Of a stretch of 52,064 nucleotides of DNA, positions 1 through 7,801 are shown in pieces (position 1 is the first letter of the stretch; each line of letters begins with the position of its first letter). This stretch comes from Clostridia bacterium (GTDB taxonomy: Bacteria; Bacillota; Clostridia; Christensenellales; CAG-917): assembly GCA_900754695.1 (NCBI GenBank), contig CAAEDU010000044.1, positions 1 through 52,064 on the forward strand, given 5' to 3'. The translations under genes were made by a program, and so were the position numbers. The notes beneath the pieces were generated by a model, which saw only the letters and a list, made by a program, of their open reading frames with translations, ran no database searches and was not told the DNA's origin.

Positions 1-14
1 CTCACCCAGACCAG

Positions 15-50
15 AGCGTCGCGGACTTAACTCGTCCGCGACGCTTTCTT
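15..50 (+). terminator. Intrinsic terminator of a gene upstream of the window
   Basis: A 12-bp perfect stem (15-26 with 34-45, loop 27-33) is followed by TTTCTT. The T-tract is on the plus strand, so it ends a transcript entering from the left edge. Confidence 0.7.
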
Positions 51-90
51 ATGAAATCATCGCTCACTCGTTCCGTCGCTCCGCTTATAT

Positions 91-147
91 GCCAGACAGG
101 AATAATGCAAACCCGCCTCAGAGCAATTCTTTTCGGCGCTTTTGCGT
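91..147. repeat. Dispersed repeat, copy 1
   Basis: Begins with a GCCAGACAGGAATAAT segment and continues into AGAGCAATTCTTTTCGGCGC. The same two blocks recur in order at 39373-39428, and the first block alone at 13893, 36338 and 36417. It lies in the gap downstream of doc. No coding capacity is apparent. Confidence 0.45.
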
Positions 148-158
148 TGGCGTTCGCA

Positions 159-536
159 TTAAACTTTGTGAGTTTTGATCCATTCAAGGAGATCGGCATG
201 GCTCATCTCGCCCGAGGCGATGCTGAGCCCGACGGCAGCGACTTCATCGTTGGTGGCTTCGAGGCGTATCCCGTTGACTTCGAGAAAAGTGAACATAACA
301 TAGATACCTATCCTTTTGTTGCCGTCAACGAATGCATGGTTTGAAATCAGACTATAACCTATCCTTGCCGCTTTCTCCTCTTTTGTGGGATAGAGTTCCT
401 TGCCATCGAATGTAGCATAAGCGCTCTCAAGAGCGGAATCGAGCAACCCGAGATCCCTAACATCGGCGCTTCCGCCGGTCTCGGCGATCATCAACTGATG
501 CAGCAAAAGGACTTTATCTCTGCCGAATTTGATCAT
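159..536 (-). CDS. doc: Doc-family (Fic fold) toxin, death-on-curing protein
   Basis: A 125-residue protein of normal Doc size. The Fic motif is present as HAFVDGNKRIG around residues 67-77, matching the HxFx(D/E)xNKR pattern of Doc proteins that phosphorylate EF-Tu and so stop translation. Helices before it (LLDSALESAYATF, then AARIGYSLISNH) match the Doc/Fic core. The start codon overlaps the end of the upstream phd gene by 4 nt, which is the usual translational coupling of antitoxin and toxin. The catalytic histidine and the asparagine/lysine positions are intact, so the toxin looks functional. The substrate is inferred from the family only. Start chosen because it couples to phd. Confidence 0.9.
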   Translation of the reverse strand: MIKFGRDKVLLLHQLMIAETGGSADVRDLGLLDSALESAYATFDGKELYPTKEEKAARIGYSLISNHAFVDGNKRIGIYVMFTFLEVNGIRLEATNDEVAAVGLSIASGEMSHADLLEWIKTHKV

Positions 537-775
537 TTTGCGAGCTCCTCGAATGCGGGACGATAACGCTCGAGTATCCTGCGCGCCACAACATCGATCT
601 TTTCGTCGTCGGTGAGATCGAGATAGGGGCTCGAATTGATATCGAGCACAATATATTTCGGGCGGTTATTCTTGAAGATCACGGCAGCTCCCGTGGAATC
701 CGCAACGCGCGCCACTCGAGAAAAGTTTTGATTGGCATCCGTCATAGAGACTATCTGCTCGGTTCTTATCGTCAT
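533..775 (-). CDS. phd: Phd/YefM-type antitoxin
   Basis: An 80-residue protein with the Phd/YefM DNA-binding N-terminus (DANQNFSRVARVAD, then AAVIFKNNRPKYIVLD), followed by an acidic C-terminal helix (RRILERYRPAFEEL) of the kind that wraps the Doc toxin. In this family the antitoxin both neutralises Doc and, with it, represses its own promoter. There are two candidate ATGs, at 781 and 775. The GGAGGT ribosome site abuts the first with no spacing and stands about 7 nt from the second, so the second (775) is preferred. The gene precedes doc and overlaps it by 4 nt. Confidence 0.88.
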   Translation of the reverse strand: MTIRTEQIVSMTDANQNFSRVARVADSTGAAVIFKNNRPKYIVLDINSSPYLDLTDDEKIDVVARRILERYRPAFEELAK

Positions 776-793
776 ATCCATACCTCCGATAAT

Positions 794-831
794 ATTATAA
801 CCGAAAAATAGGATAAAATCAACCTATTTTT
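794..831 (-). promoter_or_regulatory. phd-doc promoter with overlapping inverted-repeat operator
   Basis: Reading on the minus strand: -35 TTGATT (817-822), 17-nt spacer, -10 TATAAT (794-799). A perfect inverted repeat with 9-bp arms, AAAAATAGG and CCTATTTTT (804-812 and 823-831), brackets the -35 box. Its position suits an operator for the Phd-Doc complex; the operator role is inferred. Confidence 0.6.
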
Positions 832-914
832 AACAACACTCCTCTGAAGAATAATTTGTCATATAGACTGTGAGTGCGAAGGGATTTTATATTACTTGGG
901 GGCATATGCCCGAC

Positions 915-1013
915 AAAAGCATAACCGCGGCATTTGCCGCGGTTGCACATGACTGTTACGGGCTCAAAGCCCGATGAGGACATTATTATTGCATGATCTC
1001 GAAATTGTGTCAA
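915..1013 (-). ncRNA. Possible short RNA: promoter plus two hairpins
   Basis: On the minus strand there is -35 TTGACA (1008-1013), a 17-nt spacer and AATAAT (985-990). From about 978 the predicted transcript has a 6-bp hairpin (959-973), then a perfect 10-bp hairpin (923-944) followed by a TTTT-containing run. That would give an RNA of about 65 nt ending near 915. A second small palindrome lies at 900-911. It follows nrdB on the same strand, so the second hairpin could simply be the nrd operon terminator. An open frame runs across it, but the hairpin explains the sequence better. Confidence 0.35.
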
Positions 1014-1031
1014 GCACGATGCGGGAATATC

Positions 1032-2084
1032 TCACAGGTCGTCTTCGAGGGCGCTGGACTTGGCGTAGGCGGTGGAGCGGGCTTCGAAGAAATCCGTCTT
1101 GATGAGGTTGGCGTTGGAGTATTGGCTCACCCACGCCATGGACTCGGGCTCCTTCTCGTAGCCGTCGTAGAGGTTGCCGAAACCGATGCCGTTGGAGCGC
1201 AGGTTGCCGAGATATTTGATGTAGTCCTCCACCATCTGCTCGTTGAGACCGGGGATGTCGTTGCCGATGATGTACTTGCCCCACTTGATCTCCTGCCGCA
1301 CGCCCTCGCGCATCATCTCTTTGAGCTCCTCGACGGCATCGTCGGTGAAGAGCTCGGGCTCCTCTTTCTTGAGCTCAAGGATGATGGAGCGGAAGAGCCA
1401 GAGATGGGTGTTCTCGTCGCGGTTGATGTAGCGGATCTCCTGCACGGAGCCGGGCATCTTGCCGTTCCTGCCCAGGTTGTAGAAGAACATGAAGCCGGAA
1501 TAGAAATAGATGCCTTCGAGGATGTAGTTGGCGATCATCACTTTGAGAAGGGTCTCTGCGGACCTGTCCTCGCGGAAGAGGTTGTAGATGTCGCCGATGA
1601 ACTTGTTGCGGGCGAGGAGATGCTCGTCATCCTTCCACTGATAGAGCACCTCGGTGCGCTCGTCCGGGGAGCAGATGGTGTCCAGCATATAGCCGTAGCT
1701 CTGAGAGTGGATCGCCTCCTGATAGGTCTGGATGTTGAGGCAAAGGTTGACCTCGTTGGCGGTGATATATTCACCGATGCCGGGAAGGTTTGCGGTCTGT
1801 ATGGAGTCCAGAAACACCAGGAAACTCAGCACCTTGTCATACGCCCTGCGCTCTGCGGGAGTGAGCGCCTTGCGGTAGTCCTTGATGTCTTGATTCATGT
1901 TGACTTCTTCCGGGATCCAGAAGTTGTTCATCGCCTGGCGATACCACGCGCTCGTCCAGGAATATTTGAGGTTGTTGAAGTCGTTGAGGTTGGTGGTGTT
2001 GCCGCCGATCATGCGGCGCTTGGTCACTTCGATGTCGCCGTGCTCGTTGAAGAGGGGCTTCATTTTAAGATAATGTTTTTCCAT
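1032..2084 (-). CDS. nrdB: Class Ia ribonucleoside-diphosphate reductase, beta subunit
   Basis: A 350-residue radical-generating subunit of ribonucleotide reductase, which makes deoxyribonucleotides aerobically together with NrdA. The diiron ligands are visible in order: Asp in FLDSIQTANLP, Glu and His in EAIHSQSY, Glu in EGIYFYSGF, and Glu/His in RDENTHLWLF. The tyrosine four residues after the first histidine (EAIHSQSY) is in the place of the stable tyrosyl radical, so this looks like a Tyr-radical enzyme and not a Mn/Fe class Ic type. Start at 2084 is preceded by GGAGGAATT. It lies 124 bp downstream of nrdA and is probably cotranscribed from the promoter at 4781-4809. Confidence 0.95.
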   Translation of the reverse strand: MEKHYLKMKPLFNEHGDIEVTKRRMIGGNTTNLNDFNNLKYSWTSAWYRQAMNNFWIPEEVNMNQDIKDYRKALTPAERRAYDKVLSFLVFLDSIQTANLPGIGEYITANEVNLCLNIQTYQEAIHSQSYGYMLDTICSPDERTEVLYQWKDDEHLLARNKFIGDIYNLFREDRSAETLLKVMIANYILEGIYFYSGFMFFYNLGRNGKMPGSVQEIRYINRDENTHLWLFRSIILELKKEEPELFTDDAVEELKEMMREGVRQEIKWGKYIIGNDIPGLNEQMVEDYIKYLGNLRSNGIGFGNLYDGYEKEPESMAWVSQYSNANLIKTDFFEARSTAYAKSSALEDDL

Positions 2085-2208
2085 AATTCCTCCGAATGCT
2101 GCTTTTATATTGTTGTTTTGTGTTGTTCAACCTTACATTTTGTCGCTACACGCCTTTGTGCGCGATAGCGGCGCAGGAGCTTGCTCTCCGCGCCCGCGGC
2201 GTTCCGCG

Positions 2209-4719
2209 TCAGGACGAACAGGACTCGCACTCTTCCACTTCGAGGGACTTGGAGCGGATGTAATAGATGGTCTTGACGCCCTCCTCCCAAGCGAGGATGT
2301 AGAGGTTCAGCACCTGCCGCATCGTGAACTCGTTGGTGATGTAGAGGTTGAGAGACTGCGCCTGGTCCACATGACGCTGTCTTGCTCCCGCCGCTCTCAC
2401 CGTCCAGGTCTGGTCGATGAGGTGGGCGTTTTTGTAGAGCCAATAGGTCGCGGGAGAGAGGTCGGGCGCGACGCGCGGGATCATGGCGCCCTTCTTCTCC
2501 TCAAAGAAGAACTTCTTCATGACGGGGTCGAGACCCGCAGTCGTCCCCGCGATGATGGAAGTCGAGGAAGTCGGCGCCACGGCGATGAGATAGGAGTTGC
2601 GCATCCCCTGCTCTTTCACCTTTTCGCGGAGAGCGGTCCACCTTTCGGAGAGGTACTCGCGCTTGTCGAAATAGGCGCCCGTCTGCCAGTCCGAGCCCTC
2701 GAAGAAGAGATAGCTCCCCTTTTCCTTCGCGATGTCGCTGCTCGCCTCGATGGCGTAGTAGTTGATGTCCTCAAACACCTTGTCCGCAAAGGCGATGTGC
2801 TCCTCGCTCTCCCACTTGACGCCGTTCTTCGCGAGCATATGGTGATAGCCGGACACGCCGAGACCGATGGGGCGATACTTCTTGTTGTTGATCTTGGCGT
2901 ACTCCACGGGATAGAAATTGAGGTCGATGACGTTGTCCAGCCCGCGCACCGCCGTACGCACGATGTCTTTAAGTTCCGCCTCGTTCGTAACGCCGATGTT
3001 GCCCAGGACGAGGGATGCGAGGTTGCACACCACAAAATCGCCGGGACGGGTGACCTGCACCACCACTTCCTCACCGTTCTCGGTGACTATCTCGCGGGAG
3101 ACGAGCTCGATGGGCGACATGTTCTGCGCAATCTCCGTGCAGAGGTTGGAGCAATAGATCATGCCCTTGTGCGGGTTGGGGTTGGTGCGGTTGACGTGGT
3201 CGCGGTTGAAGCAGAAGGGAGTGCCCGTCTCCACCGCGGATTTCAGGATCAGACGCACCACTTCCTTCACGGGGATGACGCGCTTTGAGATGCGCTCGTC
3301 CTGCACGCAGTCGTAATATTTGCTCTCCCAATCCGCGCCGTAGCTGTCCTCGAGGTGATAGCCTTTGACGGTGAATATCTCGTGGGGGCACATCATATAC
3401 CACGGGGCGTTGATGTTGTCGCGGGCGAGCCGCCAGAAGAGGTCGGGATAGCACACCGCGGGGAAGACGTCGTGCGCCTTCATCCTGTCGTCGCCGTTGT
3501 TGGTGCGCAGCTGCAAAAACTCGGGCAGATCCTTGTGCCATGCGTCGAGATAGACCGCAACGGCGCCCTGACGCATGCCGAGCTGATCCACCGCGACGGC
3601 GGTGTCGTTGACGAGTTTGATCCAACGGATGACTCCGCCCGCCGCGCCCTGGAAGCCGCGTATGGGCGCGCCCGTCGCGCGTACTTTGCCGAAATAGAGA
3701 CCCATGCCGCCCCCGAACTTGCTCACTTTGGAGAAGTTGTCGATGCTGCGGTAGATGCCGTCGAGAGAATCGGGCACGGTGTCGATGAAACAGCTCGAGA
3801 GCTGATGATAGGGCTTGCGAGAGTTGGAAAGCGTTGGGGTCGCCACCGTCACTTTCAAAAGGGAAAGCATGTCGTAGAACGCCTTCACCCAGCGCATCCT
3901 GTCCTTCTCCTTCATCGCAAGGTGCATTGCGATGCCGAGGAACATCTCCTGCGGAGTCTCGAGCAGCGTGCCGTCGAAGTCGTGGATGACATAGCGTTTG
4001 AGCACGAGCTGCAAAGAGGAATAGGTGAAAAGTTTGTCACGCTCCGCGTCGATGAGACGGGCGCAGGCGTTCACTTCCTCCTCTGTGTAGTTTTCGAGGA
4101 TATATTTGCCGTAAAGACCTCGGTCGGTAAGATAGCTCAGCTTTGAGAAAAAGCCGTCTATCCCCCTCTCCTTCTCGCGCGCGGCAAGTTTGAAGTGCAT
4201 GTCCGCCATCACGAGACGCGCGGAGATGAACTCCCATTTGGGCGCTTCCTGGGTGGTGAGCTCGACGGCGGCGCGCACGAGCGCCGCATAGCGCGCGTTT
4301 TCGTCCGCTCCTTCTCTTGCGAAAGAGGCGAACTTGCCTGAAAGATACATCAGGTCATACTCTGGCTCGGTGAAGTCCGCCTGGATGCCTTTGAGCACGG
4401 CGGAGAGCTCCCTTTCAGGGAAATTTTCCGCGATCTCGGTGCGGTACGCCCTCGCCTTCGCGCGGGAGTCGCGGTAAAGGATGAAACTCTTGACTTCGTC
4501 GAAATAGCCCTTCTCCATCAGGGTCTTTTCCGCAAAGTCCTGCACCTCTTCGACGGTGGTCGGGAAGGCGGTGATCTTGGCGATGACGGCGTCCGTGAGA
4601 GCGTCGAGCTCCGCGTCCGTCACGGCATGCTCCACGCTGCGGAAAGCGGCTGCGAGAGCGTTCTTGATCTTGACGGCGTCGAACTTCTGCTTTTTGCCGT
4701 CTCTCTTGGTGATGAACAT
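2209..4719 (-). CDS. nrdA: Class Ia ribonucleoside-diphosphate reductase, alpha subunit
   Basis: An 836-residue catalytic subunit. The first ~90 residues form an ATP-cone (starts FITKRDGKKQKFD, ends FILYRDSRAKAR), the allosteric activity site that dATP uses to switch the enzyme off. The barrel follows, with TPTLSNSRKPYHQLSSCFI carrying the first active-site Cys, FCFNRDHVNRTNPNPHKG, and SNLCTEI with the thiyl-radical Cys. The C-terminal tail ECESCSS holds the CxxC pair that re-reduces the active site. An upstream in-frame ATG exists, but the ATG at 4719 sits just after AGGAGGGG, so it is taken as the start. First gene of nrdA-nrdB. Two NrdR-like boxes lie in its leader. Confidence 0.95.
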   Translation of the reverse strand: MFITKRDGKKQKFDAVKIKNALAAAFRSVEHAVTDAELDALTDAVIAKITAFPTTVEEVQDFAEKTLMEKGYFDEVKSFILYRDSRAKARAYRTEIAENFPERELSAVLKGIQADFTEPEYDLMYLSGKFASFAREGADENARYAALVRAAVELTTQEAPKWEFISARLVMADMHFKLAAREKERGIDGFFSKLSYLTDRGLYGKYILENYTEEEVNACARLIDAERDKLFTYSSLQLVLKRYVIHDFDGTLLETPQEMFLGIAMHLAMKEKDRMRWVKAFYDMLSLLKVTVATPTLSNSRKPYHQLSSCFIDTVPDSLDGIYRSIDNFSKVSKFGGGMGLYFGKVRATGAPIRGFQGAAGGVIRWIKLVNDTAVAVDQLGMRQGAVAVYLDAWHKDLPEFLQLRTNNGDDRMKAHDVFPAVCYPDLFWRLARDNINAPWYMMCPHEIFTVKGYHLEDSYGADWESKYYDCVQDERISKRVIPVKEVVRLILKSAVETGTPFCFNRDHVNRTNPNPHKGMIYCSNLCTEIAQNMSPIELVSREIVTENGEEVVVQVTRPGDFVVCNLASLVLGNIGVTNEAELKDIVRTAVRGLDNVIDLNFYPVEYAKINNKKYRPIGLGVSGYHHMLAKNGVKWESEEHIAFADKVFEDINYYAIEASSDIAKEKGSYLFFEGSDWQTGAYFDKREYLSERWTALREKVKEQGMRNSYLIAVAPTSSTSIIAGTTAGLDPVMKKFFFEEKKGAMIPRVAPDLSPATYWLYKNAHLIDQTWTVRAAGARQRHVDQAQSLNLYITNEFTMRQVLNLYILAWEEGVKTIYYIRSKSLEVEECESCSS

Positions 4720-4728
4720 AGCCCCTCC

Positions 4729-4776
4729 TAACAATATATGGAAATCGTTGCGGCGTCACACCACAACATATAGCTT
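4729..4776. promoter_or_regulatory. Tandem NrdR-like boxes
   Basis: Two 16-bp sites resembling the NrdR consensus (acaCwATATaTwGtgt) lie at 4729-4744 and 4761-4776. The second matches about 12 of 16 positions and the first about 10. They start exactly 32 bp apart, three helical turns, as is typical for NrdR pairs. They lie between the nrdA promoter and its start codon. NrdR represses ribonucleotide reductase genes when dATP is plentiful; its binding here is inferred. Confidence 0.65.
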
Positions 4777-4780
4777 TTCC

Positions 4781-4809
4781 ATTGTATCAAAGGAGCATTG
4801 TCTTGGCAA
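4781..4809 (-). promoter_or_regulatory. nrdA promoter
   Basis: -35 TTGCCA (4804-4809), 17-nt spacer, -10 TACAAT (4781-4786). Transcription would start near 4774, inside the upstream NrdR-like box. The stretch from 4810 to 5045 shows no gene; it holds only GC-rich palindromic sequence. Confidence 0.65.
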
Positions 4810-5046
4810 GCGCTTTCGAGGTTTTTCCGGCGGCAAAAACACCCCTTTTTCACCCGCCGCACGCCGGCGGCGAAAAACGCCCGAAAAGCAATGCCGCAGG
4901 GCGTCCGAGGATAAATATGCAAACTCTCAAAAACCGATACTGCATGGTGTCGGAAGAGCACATCACCTGTCGGCGCCGATGTCGCACGGCGCCCGAAGCG
5001 GAAGGCAGAGAGCGCACACGGAGCGATGATAAAAAGGGAGGACAAG

Positions 5047-5069
5047 AAAAAAGACGGGCAACGCCCGTC
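5047..5069 (-). terminator. Terminator of the ATP synthase operon
   Basis: A 7-bp stem (5053-5059 with 5063-5069) with a 3-nt loop, followed on the minus strand by six U residues. It lies about 40 nt beyond the atpC stop codon. Confidence 0.8.
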
Positions 5070-5106
5070 ATGTCACTTGTGCGCGGTACTGCCATTTGTG
5101 CCGCCG

Positions 5107-5520
5107 CTATTTGTGTCTGACCACCCTGAGACGGTTCATCGCACGCGCGAGGCGCGCCTGCGCGGCATAAAACTCCATGCGGCTCTGTTTGTGTGAAAGA
5201 TCCTCGAGCGCGGCGTCCGCGTCGCGTTTGGCGAGGATCTCGTCGATGTCCTCCGCGCGCTCCGCGGTGTCCACGAGGACGAGGACGGTGTTGTTCTCCG
5301 TCTTGGCTATGCCGTCCGAAACAGCCGCGCGCACCCTCTCCGTCCTGCCGTCCTTTTCGATGGTGAGGTCCATCTCACCCGGGACGACAGCCGCGACGAA
5401 GTTGCTGTGATGCGCGAGGATGCCGTACTGTCCCGACGCCGTGGGGATGACGAGAGAGACGCACTCCCCCTCGAAAAACGGCTTGTCGGCGGCATAGACG
5501 CGAAGAGAAAAGGTGTTCAT
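5107..5520 (-). CDS. atpC: F-type ATP synthase subunit epsilon
   Basis: A 137-residue central-stalk subunit that couples gamma rotation to F1 and can inhibit ATP hydrolysis. The N-terminal beta-sandwich is recognisable by FSLRVYAADKPFFEGE, then SGQYGILAHHSNFVAAVVPG, the typical GxxGILpgH region of the family. A helical C-terminal part follows (AALEDLSHKQSRMEFYAAQARLARAMNRL). The start codon overlaps the atpD stop in an ATGA arrangement. Last gene of the operon, with a terminator directly downstream. Nothing unusual. Confidence 0.95.
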   Translation of the reverse strand: MNTFSLRVYAADKPFFEGECVSLVIPTASGQYGILAHHSNFVAAVVPGEMDLTIEKDGRTERVRAAVSDGIAKTENNTVLVLVDTAERAEDIDEILAKRDADAALEDLSHKQSRMEFYAAQARLARAMNRLRVVRHK

Positions 5521-6923
5521 TTGCCGAGCCCGCCTTTGAGGGTTTCCGCCTTTTTGACGGCTTCATCGATCGTTCCGACGTTATAAAACGCCGATTCGGG
5601 CAGATCGTCCACCTCCCCGTCCACGATGGCGGCAAAGCCGCGCACGGTGTCGCCGAGGGACACGTACTTCCCTTCGTTGCCCGAGAACTTCTCCGCGACG
5701 AAGAAGGGCTGGGAGAGGAAACGCTGGATCTTTCTCGCACGCGCGACGGTGAGCCTGTCCTCGTCGCTGAGCTCCTCCATGCCGAGGATGGCGATGATGT
5801 CCTGGATCTCTTTATACTTTTGCAGCACTTCCTGCACCTGTCTTGCGACGCGGTAGTGTTCCGCACCCACGATCTCCTCCGTGAGAATGCGGGAGGAAGA
5901 GCCGAGGGGGTCGATGGCGGGATAGATGCCCTGCTCCGCGATCTTGCGGCTGAGCACCGTGGTGGCGTCGAGGTGAGTGAAGGTGGTCGCGGGTGCGGGG
6001 TCTGTGAGGTCGTCCGCAGGGACGTAGACCGCCTGCACGGAAGTGACGGAGCCTTCCTTGGTGGAAGTGATGCGCTCCTGCAGCTCGCCCATCTCCTCCG
6101 CGAGAGTGGGCTGATAGCCGACGGCGGAAGGCATCCTGCCGAGAAGCGTGGAGACTTCGCTGCCCGCCTGCACGAAGCGGAAGATGTTGTCGATGAAAAG
6201 CAGAACGTCCTTGTGGCGTTTGTCGCGGAAGAATTCCGCCATGGTGAGCCCTGCGAGCCCCACGCGCATACGCACGCCGGGAGACTCGTTCATCTGTCCG
6301 AAGACGAGCGCGGTCTTTTCCGCAACGCCGCTCTCGTTCATCTCCGTCCAAAGCTCGTTGCCCTCGCGGCTGCGCTCGCCCACGCCCGTGAAGACGGAAT
6401 AGCCGCCGTGCTTGGTGGCGACATTGTGGATAAGCTCCTGGATGAGGACGGTCTTGCCCACGCCCGCGCCGCCGAACAGACCGATCTTGCCGCCCTTGGA
6501 ATAGGGCTCCAGAAGGTCGATGGCTTTTATGCCCGTCTCGAGGATCTCCACCGCGGAGCTCTGCTCGGAGAACGAGGGGGCGGGACGGTAGATGCTCATG
6601 CGCTCGGTGTCGGCGGGAAGGTCTCCCTCGCCGTCAATGGGGGCGCCGAGGACGTTGAACATCCTGCCCAGCGTGACTTCGCCTACGGGGACGGTGATGG
6701 AGCCGCCCGTCGCACGCACTCTCATGCCACGCGAGAGCCCCTCGCTCTCGGACAGCATGACGCAGCGCACGCTGCTGTCGTCGAGGTGCTGCGCCACTTC
6801 CATGACCTTGGTCTTGCCGTCCGGCGTCACCGCTTCGAGGGCGTCTTTGAGGAGGGGGAGCCCCCCTTGGAAACCGACGTCCACGACGGGACCGGAGATC
6901 CTGATGATCACACCTTCTTTCAT
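5517..6923 (-). CDS. atpD: F-type ATP synthase subunit beta
   Basis: A 468-residue catalytic subunit of normal length. Visible motifs are the Walker A loop GGAGVGKT near residue 150, the catalytic GERSREGNELWTEM stretch, the Walker B region DVLLFIDNIFRF, and the adenine-side sequence IYPAIDPLGSSSR. It catalyses ATP synthesis from ADP and phosphate on the F1 head, driven by gamma rotation. It overlaps atpG upstream and atpC downstream by 4 nt each. The sequence is conventional, in contrast with the alpha and c subunits of the same operon. Confidence 0.97.
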   Translation of the reverse strand: MKEGVIIRISGPVVDVGFQGGLPLLKDALEAVTPDGKTKVMEVAQHLDDSSVRCVMLSESEGLSRGMRVRATGGSITVPVGEVTLGRMFNVLGAPIDGEGDLPADTERMSIYRPAPSFSEQSSAVEILETGIKAIDLLEPYSKGGKIGLFGGAGVGKTVLIQELIHNVATKHGGYSVFTGVGERSREGNELWTEMNESGVAEKTALVFGQMNESPGVRMRVGLAGLTMAEFFRDKRHKDVLLFIDNIFRFVQAGSEVSTLLGRMPSAVGYQPTLAEEMGELQERITSTKEGSVTSVQAVYVPADDLTDPAPATTFTHLDATTVLSRKIAEQGIYPAIDPLGSSSRILTEEIVGAEHYRVARQVQEVLQKYKEIQDIIAILGMEELSDEDRLTVARARKIQRFLSQPFFVAEKFSGNEGKYVSLGDTVRGFAAIVDGEVDDLPESAFYNVGTIDEAVKKAETLKGGLGK

Positions 6924-7801
6924 CCTTTTGCTCCCTTATTCTGCATGGCTTTGGCACCCGAGGTGATCTCGGTGATCTCGCGGGTGATGGCGGCTTGTCT
7001 GACGCGGTTGAACTCGAGCGAGAGCTCGGAGAGTATCTCCTCCGCGTTGTTGTCGGCGCCGAGCATCGCCACCATTCTGGCGTTCTGCTCGCAGCAATAG
7101 CTGTCCACGAGCGCGCTGTAGACAAACCCTGCGACATAGCTGTGCACTATGCCGGCGAGCACCTCTTCCGCGGAGGGCTCGAACTCGAAATGCGCGTCGT
7201 CGCGCTTCCCTTCCGACCTCTCGATGGGCAGCAGGCGCCTGGCATACACGTGCTCCGAGCGCCCGCCTCCGAAATCGGTGTAGACGACAAAGATCTCGTC
7301 AAGCTCCCCGGACTCGTACTTGGAGAGGAGGATGTCGCAGATCTCGCGCGCGCGGTGGAGGGTCGGATCCTGCGCGGTGTAGTCGAACTCCGCGTCGAAT
7401 GGCACTCCGTGGTTTTTGTAATACTGCCTGCCGTACTCTCCGACGACGAAGAGACGGTTGTCGGGATGCTCCCGGAGCAACTCCTGCGCCCTTTTCAGGA
7501 CGTTGGCGTTGTAGGCGCCGGCAAGCCCCTTGTCCGCCGTGATGACGAGGATGCCGCAGCCGCCTTTCGTCCGGGGCTCCTCGCGTGCGGATGTGTCAAA
7601 ATAGACGCTGTCAAGCTCAGGCACGCCGGCAAAAATGTCTGCGATCTCGCCTTGCAATGCGGAAAAATAAGGCATGGTGCGCTCGAGGTCGTTCTTCGCC
7701 TTGCGCACCTTGGTGGACGCGATGAGATACATTGCGTTCGTGATCTTCTTGGTGTCACGAACGCTCGCGATCCTGTGCTTTATCTCCGCGATACCGCTCA
7801 T
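6920..7801 (-). CDS. atpG: F-type ATP synthase subunit gamma
   Basis: A 293-residue rotor shaft. The N-terminal coiled-coil helix begins IAEIKHRIASVRDTKKIT, followed by AMYLIASTKVRKAK, the classic gamma N-terminus. The C-terminal helix contains ENARMVAMLGADNNAEEIL-type sequence and FNRVRQAAITREITEI, matching the conserved gamma signature. The gene overlaps the alpha gene by 4 nt (ATGA) and the beta gene likewise, so the three are translationally coupled. Length and motifs are normal. Confidence 0.96.
   Translation of the reverse strand: MSGIAEIKHRIASVRDTKKITNAMYLIASTKVRKAKNDLERTMPYFSALQGEIADIFAGVPELDSVYFDTSAREEPRTKGGCGILVITADKGLAGAYNANVLKRAQELLREHPDNRLFVVGEYGRQYYKNHGVPFDAEFDYTAQDPTLHRAREICDILLSKYESGELDEIFVVYTDFGGGRSEHVYARRLLPIERSEGKRDDAHFEFEPSAEEVLAGIVHSYVAGFVYSALVDSYCCEQNARMVAMLGADNNAEEILSELSLEFNRVRQAAITREITEITSGAKAMQNKGAKG

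Noticed and set aside
819..1013. 64-codon minus-strand frame after nrdB
   Set aside because: Most of its sequence is made by a perfect hairpin and flanking palindromes, which fit an RNA or terminator better than a protein.
993..2168. Long plus-strand open frame opposite nrdB
   Set aside because: It is the antisense shadow of nrdB, a GC-rich gene; no ribosome site and no family resemblance. The same holds for the long plus-strand frames opposite nrdA, atpA, purL, dnaK and others.
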